A stretch of 37,794 nt of DNA, taken from assembly GCA_030699825.1 (NCBI GenBank), contig JAUYKV010000063.1, positions 1 through 37,794 on the forward strand, given 5' to 3'. The notes below the pieces were generated by a model. That model was given only the letters and a program-made list of their open reading frames with translations, ran no database searches and was not told where the DNA came from. The position numbers and the translations under genes are program-made. Numbering within the stretch: position 1 is the stretch's first letter; the number at the start of each line of letters is the position of its first letter. This DNA comes from Pseudomonas sp. Its GTDB lineage: Bacteria; Pseudomonadota; Gammaproteobacteria; Pseudomonadales; Pseudomonadaceae. Shown here in pieces: positions 33,827-37,794 of this stretch.

Positions 33827-36736
33827 ATGCATACCGACACCTCCCGCGAGAACCCGCAGGCCCAAGCGCCACAGGCCACCGATGCCAGCCAGGACCTGAG
33901 CGCCACCGCGCCTGGCCAGTTGCGTGTGATCAAGCGTAACGGCACCGTCGTGCCCTACACCGATGACAAGATCACCGTCGCCATCACCAAGGCGTTTCTC
34001 GCAGTAGAAGGCGGCACCGCAGCCGCTTCGTCGCGTATCCATGAAACCGTCGCGCGTCTGACCGAGCAGGTCAGCGCCACCTTCAAGCGCCGTATGCCGT
34101 CCGGCGGCACCATCCACATCGAGGAAATCCAGGACCAGGTCGAACTGGCCCTGATGCGCGCCGGCGAGCAGAAAGTCGCCCGCGACTACGTGATCTACCG
34201 CGAATCCCAGGCCACCAAGCGCAAGAACGCCAGCGGCAGCGACGTCGCCGAGCCGCACCCGAGCCTGCGCGTGACCCACGCCGACGGCACAGTGGCGCCG
34301 CTGGACATGGGCCGCCTCAACACCATCGTCACCGAAGCCTGCGAAGGCCTGGCCGAAGTCGACGCCGAGCTGATCCAGAAAGAAACCCTGAAGAACCTCT
34401 ACGACGGCGTAGCGCAAAGCGACGTCAGCACCGCCCTGGTGATGACCGCGCGCACCCTGGTCGAGCGCGAGCCGAACTACAGCTACGTCACCGCGCGCCT
34501 GCTGATGGACAACATCCGCGCCGAAGGCCTGGGCTTCCTCGGTGTCGCCACCAGCGCCACCCACCACGAAATGAGCGAGCTGTACGCCAAGGCCCTGCCG
34601 GCCTACATCGCCAAGGGTATCGAGTACGAATTGCTCAACCCGGTGCTGGCCAGCTTTGACCTGGAAAAACTCGGCAAAGCGATCAACCACGAGCGCGATC
34701 AGCAGTTCACCTACCTGGGCCTGCAGACCCTCTACGACCGTTACTTCATCCACAAGGACGGCACCCGCTTCGAACTGCCGCAAGTGTTCTTCATGCGCGT
34801 GGCCATGGGCCTGGCGATTGAAGAGAAGCAGAAAGAAGACCGCGCCATCGAGTTCTACAACCTGTTGTCGTCCTTCGACTACATGGCCTCGACGCCGACC
34901 CTGTTCAACGCCGGCACCCTGCGTCCGCAGCTGTCGTCATGCTACCTGACCACCGTGCCGGATGACCTGTCGGGCATCTACAACGCCATCCACGACAACG
35001 CCATGCTGTCCAAGTTTGCTGGCGGTCTGGGTAACGACTGGACCCCAGTACGTGCTCTGGGCGCCTACATCAAGGGCACCAACGGCAAGTCGCAAGGCGT
35101 TGTGCCGTTCCTCAAAGTGGTCAACGACACCGCAGTAGCAGTTAACCAGGGCGGCAAGCGCAAGGGCGCAGTCTGCGCCTACCTGGAAACCTGGCACATG
35201 GACATCGAAGAGTTCATCGAGCTGCGTAAGAACACCGGTGACGACCGTCGCCGCACCCACGACATGAACACCGCCAACTGGATTCCAGACCTGTTTATGA
35301 AGCGCGTGTTCGACGATGGCCAGTGGACCCTGTTCAGCCCGTCCGAAGTGCCAGACCTGCACGACCTGACCGGCAAGGCCTTCGAAGAGCGCTACGAGTA
35401 CTACGAAGCCCTGACCCAGTACGGCGGCAAGATCAAGCTGTTCAAGACCATCCAGGCCAAAGACCTGTGGCGCAAGATGCTCTCGATGCTGTTCGAAACC
35501 GGCCACCCATGGCTGACCTTCAAAGACCCATGCAACCTGCGCAGCCCGCAGCAGCACGTGGGCGTGGTACACAGCTCGAACCTGTGCACCGAGATCACCC
35601 TGAACACCAACGCCGACGAAATCGCCGTGTGCAACCTGGGTTCCGTGAACCTGCCGAACCACATCGTCGACGGCAAGCTGGACACCGCCAAGCTGGAAAA
35701 GACCATCAAGGTCGCCGTGCGCATGCTCGATAACGTTATCGACATCAACTACTACAGCGTGCCGCAGGCGAAGAACTCCAACTTCAAGCACCGCCCGGTC
35801 GGCCTCGGCATCATGGGCTTCCAGGACGCGCTGTACCTGCAGCACATCCCGTACGGCTCCGACGCCGCCGTGGAATTTGCCGACAAGTCGATGGAAGCGG
35901 TCAGCTACTACGCCATCCAGGCCTCCTGTGACCTGGCCGACGAGCGCGGCGCCTACTCCACCTTCGAAGGCTCGCTGTGGAGCAAGGGCATTCTGCCGCT
36001 CGATTCTCAGCAGATCCTGATCGAGCAGCGTGGCCAGAAGTACATCGACGTCGACCTGACCGAGTCCCTGGACTGGGCCCCGGTACGTGCCCGTGTACAG
36101 AAAGGCATCCGTAACTCGAACATCATGGCCATCGCACCGACCGCCACCATCGCCAACATCACCGGCGTATCGCAGTCGATCGAACCGACCTACCAGAACC
36201 TCTATGTGAAATCGAACCTCTCGGGCGAATTCACCGTGATCAACCCGTACCTGGTTCGCGACCTCAAAGCCCGCGGTCTGTGGGACTCGGTGATGATCAA
36301 CGACCTCAAGTACTACGACGGTTCGGTACAGCAGATCGAGCGCATCCCGCAGGAACTCAAAGACCTGTACGCCACCGCGTTCGAAGTCGACACCAAGTGG
36401 ATCGTCGATGCCGCCAGCCGTCGCCAGAAGTGGATCGACCAGGCGCAGTCGCTGAACCTCTACATCGCCGGCGCATCGGGCAAGAAGCTCGACGTGACCT
36501 ACCGCATGGCTTGGTACCGTGGCCTGAAAACCACCTACTACCTCCGTGCACTGGCCGCGACCAGCACCGAGAAGTCCACCATCAACACCGGCAAGCTGAA
36601 TGCCGTGTCCAGTGGTGGCAACGATGGCCTGAGCGCAGCACCGGCCAAGGCCCCGGAAGTGGAAATGAGCGCAGGCCCAGCACCAGTGCCAAAAGCCTGT
36701 GCCATCGACGAACCGGATTGTGAGGCTTGTCAGTAA
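33827..36736 (+). CDS. nrdA: class Ia ribonucleotide reductase, alpha subunit
   Basis: Encodes 969 residues. Two ATP-cone domains lie at the N-terminus (about 30-120, LRVIKRNGTVVPYTDDKITV; about 145-235, LRVTHADGTVAPLDMGRLNT), the pseudomonad form of allosteric control. The catalytic core has Cys372 (LSSCYLTTVPDD), Asn585-Cys587-Glu589 (SSNLCTEITLN), where Cys587 is the thiyl radical site, and Cys602 (IAVCNLGSVNL), the redox partner of Cys372. The C-terminal tail has Cys958, Cys965 and Cys968 (CEACQ) for reduction by thioredoxin. It reduces ribonucleoside diphosphates with NrdB. No intein is seen. nrdB follows after 401 bp. Confidence 0.97.
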   Translation: MHTDTSRENPQAQAPQATDASQDLSATAPGQLRVIKRNGTVVPYTDDKITVAITKAFLAVEGGTAAASSRIHETVARLTEQVSATFKRRMPSGGTIHIEEIQDQVELALMRAGEQKVARDYVIYRESQATKRKNASGSDVAEPHPSLRVTHADGTVAPLDMGRLNTIVTEACEGLAEVDAELIQKETLKNLYDGVAQSDVSTALVMTARTLVEREPNYSYVTARLLMDNIRAEGLGFLGVATSATHHEMSELYAKALPAYIAKGIEYELLNPVLASFDLEKLGKAINHERDQQFTYLGLQTLYDRYFIHKDGTRFELPQVFFMRVAMGLAIEEKQKEDRAIEFYNLLSSFDYMASTPTLFNAGTLRPQLSSCYLTTVPDDLSGIYNAIHDNAMLSKFAGGLGNDWTPVRALGAYIKGTNGKSQGVVPFLKVVNDTAVAVNQGGKRKGAVCAYLETWHMDIEEFIELRKNTGDDRRRTHDMNTANWIPDLFMKRVFDDGQWTLFSPSEVPDLHDLTGKAFEERYEYYEALTQYGGKIKLFKTIQAKDLWRKMLSMLFETGHPWLTFKDPCNLRSPQQHVGVVHSSNLCTEITLNTNADEIAVCNLGSVNLPNHIVDGKLDTAKLEKTIKVAVRMLDNVIDINYYSVPQAKNSNFKHRPVGLGIMGFQDALYLQHIPYGSDAAVEFADKSMEAVSYYAIQASCDLADERGAYSTFEGSLWSKGILPLDSQQILIEQRGQKYIDVDLTESLDWAPVRARVQKGIRNSNIMAIAPTATIANITGVSQSIEPTYQNLYVKSNLSGEFTVINPYLVRDLKARGLWDSVMINDLKYYDGSVQQIERIPQELKDLYATAFEVDTKWIVDAASRRQKWIDQAQSLNLYIAGASGKKLDVTYRMAWYRGLKTTYYLRALAATSTEKSTINTGKLNAVSSGGNDGLSAAPAKAPEVEMSAGPAPVPKACAIDEPDCEACQ

Positions 36737-36737
36737 G

Positions 36738-36765
36738 CGCGCGGATCTGAGCGGCGCGCGCGTTG
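36738..36765 (+). other. GC-rich hairpin after nrdA
   Basis: GCGCGC, GATCTGAGCG and GCGCGCGC form a stem directly after the nrdA stop; GTTGTTG follows, with no clear T-run. It may reduce read-through into nrdB. Confidence 0.4.
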
Positions 36766-36909
36766 TTGCCTGGTAGGTCGGCCCCCATCACATACAGTCG
36801 TATGCTCAGGGGTTCCAACCCACCAGGCGCCTAGCGCTCACTCGCTCAGCTACGCGCTCGAACGTCGAGCAAAAGCCGAAGCACAGTTCCAAAGCAACAC
36901 ACGGTCAGT

Positions 36910-36952
36910 CCCCTCGCCCGCTTGCGGGAGAGGGTTAGGGAGAAGGCAAAAG
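36910..36952. repeat. CCCTC...GAGGG palindromic repeat between nrdA and nrdB
   Basis: CCCCTCGCCCGCTTGCGGGA followed by GAGGGTTAGGGAGAAGG is a palindrome of a type common in Pseudomonas intergenic DNA. The rest of the 36737-37137 gap has no gene seen. ATATCCACA at 37089-37097 is one base off a DnaA box and lies about 40 bp before nrdB. Confidence 0.6.
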
Positions 36953-37137
36953 CTCTCCCACTAATTACCAACCCCCGCCCTTACCAGCGTGGGTCTCGGG
37001 GCAACGGCCAGTCACTAGAGCCGCCCCGACCAGCGGTACCCGTTTTGCCCTTGCGCGTTGTACGCAACGGAACACAATAAAGACTGTATATCCACACAGG
37101 TCGGTTATTCCACCGGCCCGCAAGCAGGAGCCAAGCC

Positions 37138-37794
37138 ATGCTGAGCTGGGATGAATTTGACAAGGAAGACGGCGCCGACGCCGTAGTAGCCAACAAAGCC
37201 GCTGCCCAACTGGCAGACATGAGCATCGACAAACTCGACCAGGTGGGCGGTGCTGCCGCCGTTGAAGCCCGCGCCGTAGCCGCTGACGACAGCGACGCCG
37301 TAGCCCGCGCCAAAGCCTCGCTCGACCAACTCGACATCGCCGAAGGCCTGGCCGAGCTGGAAGGCACCGCCGCGCGCGTAGCCGTTGACGAAAAACGCAT
37401 GATCAACTGCCGCGCCGACCTCAACCAGCTCGTACCCTTCAAGTACGACTGGGCCTGGCAGAAGTATCTGGATGGTTGCGCCAACCACTGGATGCCGCAG
37501 GAAGTGAACATGAACGCGGACATCGCGTTGTGGAAAACCCCGGACGGCCTGACCGACGACGAGCGCCGCATCGTCATGCGCAACCTCGGCTTCTTCTCCA
37601 CCGCCGACAGCCTGGTTGCCAACAACCTGGCCCTGGCCGTGTACCGCCTGATCACCAACCCGGAGTGCCGCCAGTACATCCTGCGCCAGACCTTCGAAGA
37701 GGCGATCCACACCCACGCCTACCAGTACTGCATCGAATCGCTGGGCATGGACGAAGGCGCGATCTTCAACATGTACCACGAGATTCCATCGGTC
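37138..37794 (+). CDS. nrdB: class Ia ribonucleotide reductase, beta subunit (partial, 3' end outside window)
   Basis: The first 219 codons are present. The ATG at 37138 has CAGGAG nine bases upstream. Residues 1-85 are low in complexity, rich in Ala and Asp, and are an extension relative to E. coli NrdB. The ferritin-like core then begins ([28 protein letters not shown]). Glu188, His191 and Tyr195 ([10 protein letters not shown]) fit the first iron site and the radical tyrosine (E-x2-H-x3-Y in E. coli), with Asp157 as another possible ligand. NrdB makes the diiron-tyrosyl radical that NrdA needs. Confidence 0.95.
   Translation, partial: MLSWDEFDKEDGADAVVANKAAAQLADMSIDKLDQVGGAAAVEARAVAADDSDAVARAKASLDQLDIAEGLAELEGTAARVAVDEKRMINCRADLNQLVPFKYDWAWQKYLDGCANHWMPQEVNMNADIALWKTPDGLTDDERRIVMRNLGFFSTADSLVANNLALAVYRLITNPECRQYILRQTFEEAIHTHAYQYCIESLGMDEGAIFNMYHEIPSV

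Overview
This is a GC-rich chromosomal window from a gammaproteobacterium, most probably Pseudomonas in the broad sense. The assignment rests on gene content and order: an aru (arginine succinyltransferase, AST) operon with the two-subunit AruF/AruG enzyme that is typical of pseudomonads, an lpxL/htrB gene divergent from minCDE and rluA, a two-component system next to nrdA-nrdB, and a KAS III / ECF sigma / small anti-sigma operon. No phage, transposase, CRISPR array, tRNA or rRNA was recognised. Almost all of the sequence is core-type chromosome, with many intergenic repeats.

Layout. 1-3.5 kb: a DEAD-box helicase start carrying an in-frame stop, a CigR-like exported protein, a double-cupin protein, a RarD-type transporter preceded by the 3' remnant of another EamA transporter, and the azoreductase gene azoR. 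3.6-8.4 kb: a small exported protein, a LysR regulator, an alpha/beta hydrolase overlapping a periplasmic cyclophilin, a small Pro-rich lipoprotein and a COG3146-type acyltransferase-like protein. 8.4-10.7 kb: an OprO/OprP-family porin with a partial Pho box, then a Cys-containing hypothetical protein. 10.8-14.4 kb: an operon of KAS III, ECF sigma and zinc-binding anti-sigma, a LysE-type exporter, and a divergent ZapA-like protein paired with a small coiled-coil protein. 14.4-14.9 kb: a GC-rich gap with hairpins and a decayed erythromycin-esterase-like fragment. 14.9-22.8 kb: the operon aruC-aruF-aruG-astD-astB-hypothetical-astE on the minus strand, which converts arginine to glutamate and succinate; two ArgR-type half-sites lie upstream of aruC. 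22.9-25.4 kb: a patatin-like phospholipase and an LpxL-type acyltransferase. 25.6-28.3 kb: minC, minD, minE and rluA. 28.6-30.2 kb: three tandem small heat-shock protein genes behind a sigma-32-type promoter and a leader that can fold over the Shine-Dalgarno sequence. 30.2-30.75 kb: a dense repeat block. 30.75-33.1 kb: a histidine kinase and its OmpR-type response regulator. 33.1-37.8 kb: a complex nrdA upstream region, nrdA, and the first 219 codons of nrdB.

Most of the genes are recognisable housekeeping or metabolic genes. The parts that most deserve a second look are: the heat-shock leader as an RNA thermometer candidate; the ZapA-like/coiled-coil pair, which looks like a paralogue of the canonical division locus; a ~140-bp inverted repeat pair that brackets the min region; a repeat family present in at least five copies here; and three decaying genes (helicase start, EamA remnant, esterase remnant). 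I found no clearly new multi-gene defence or mobile system.
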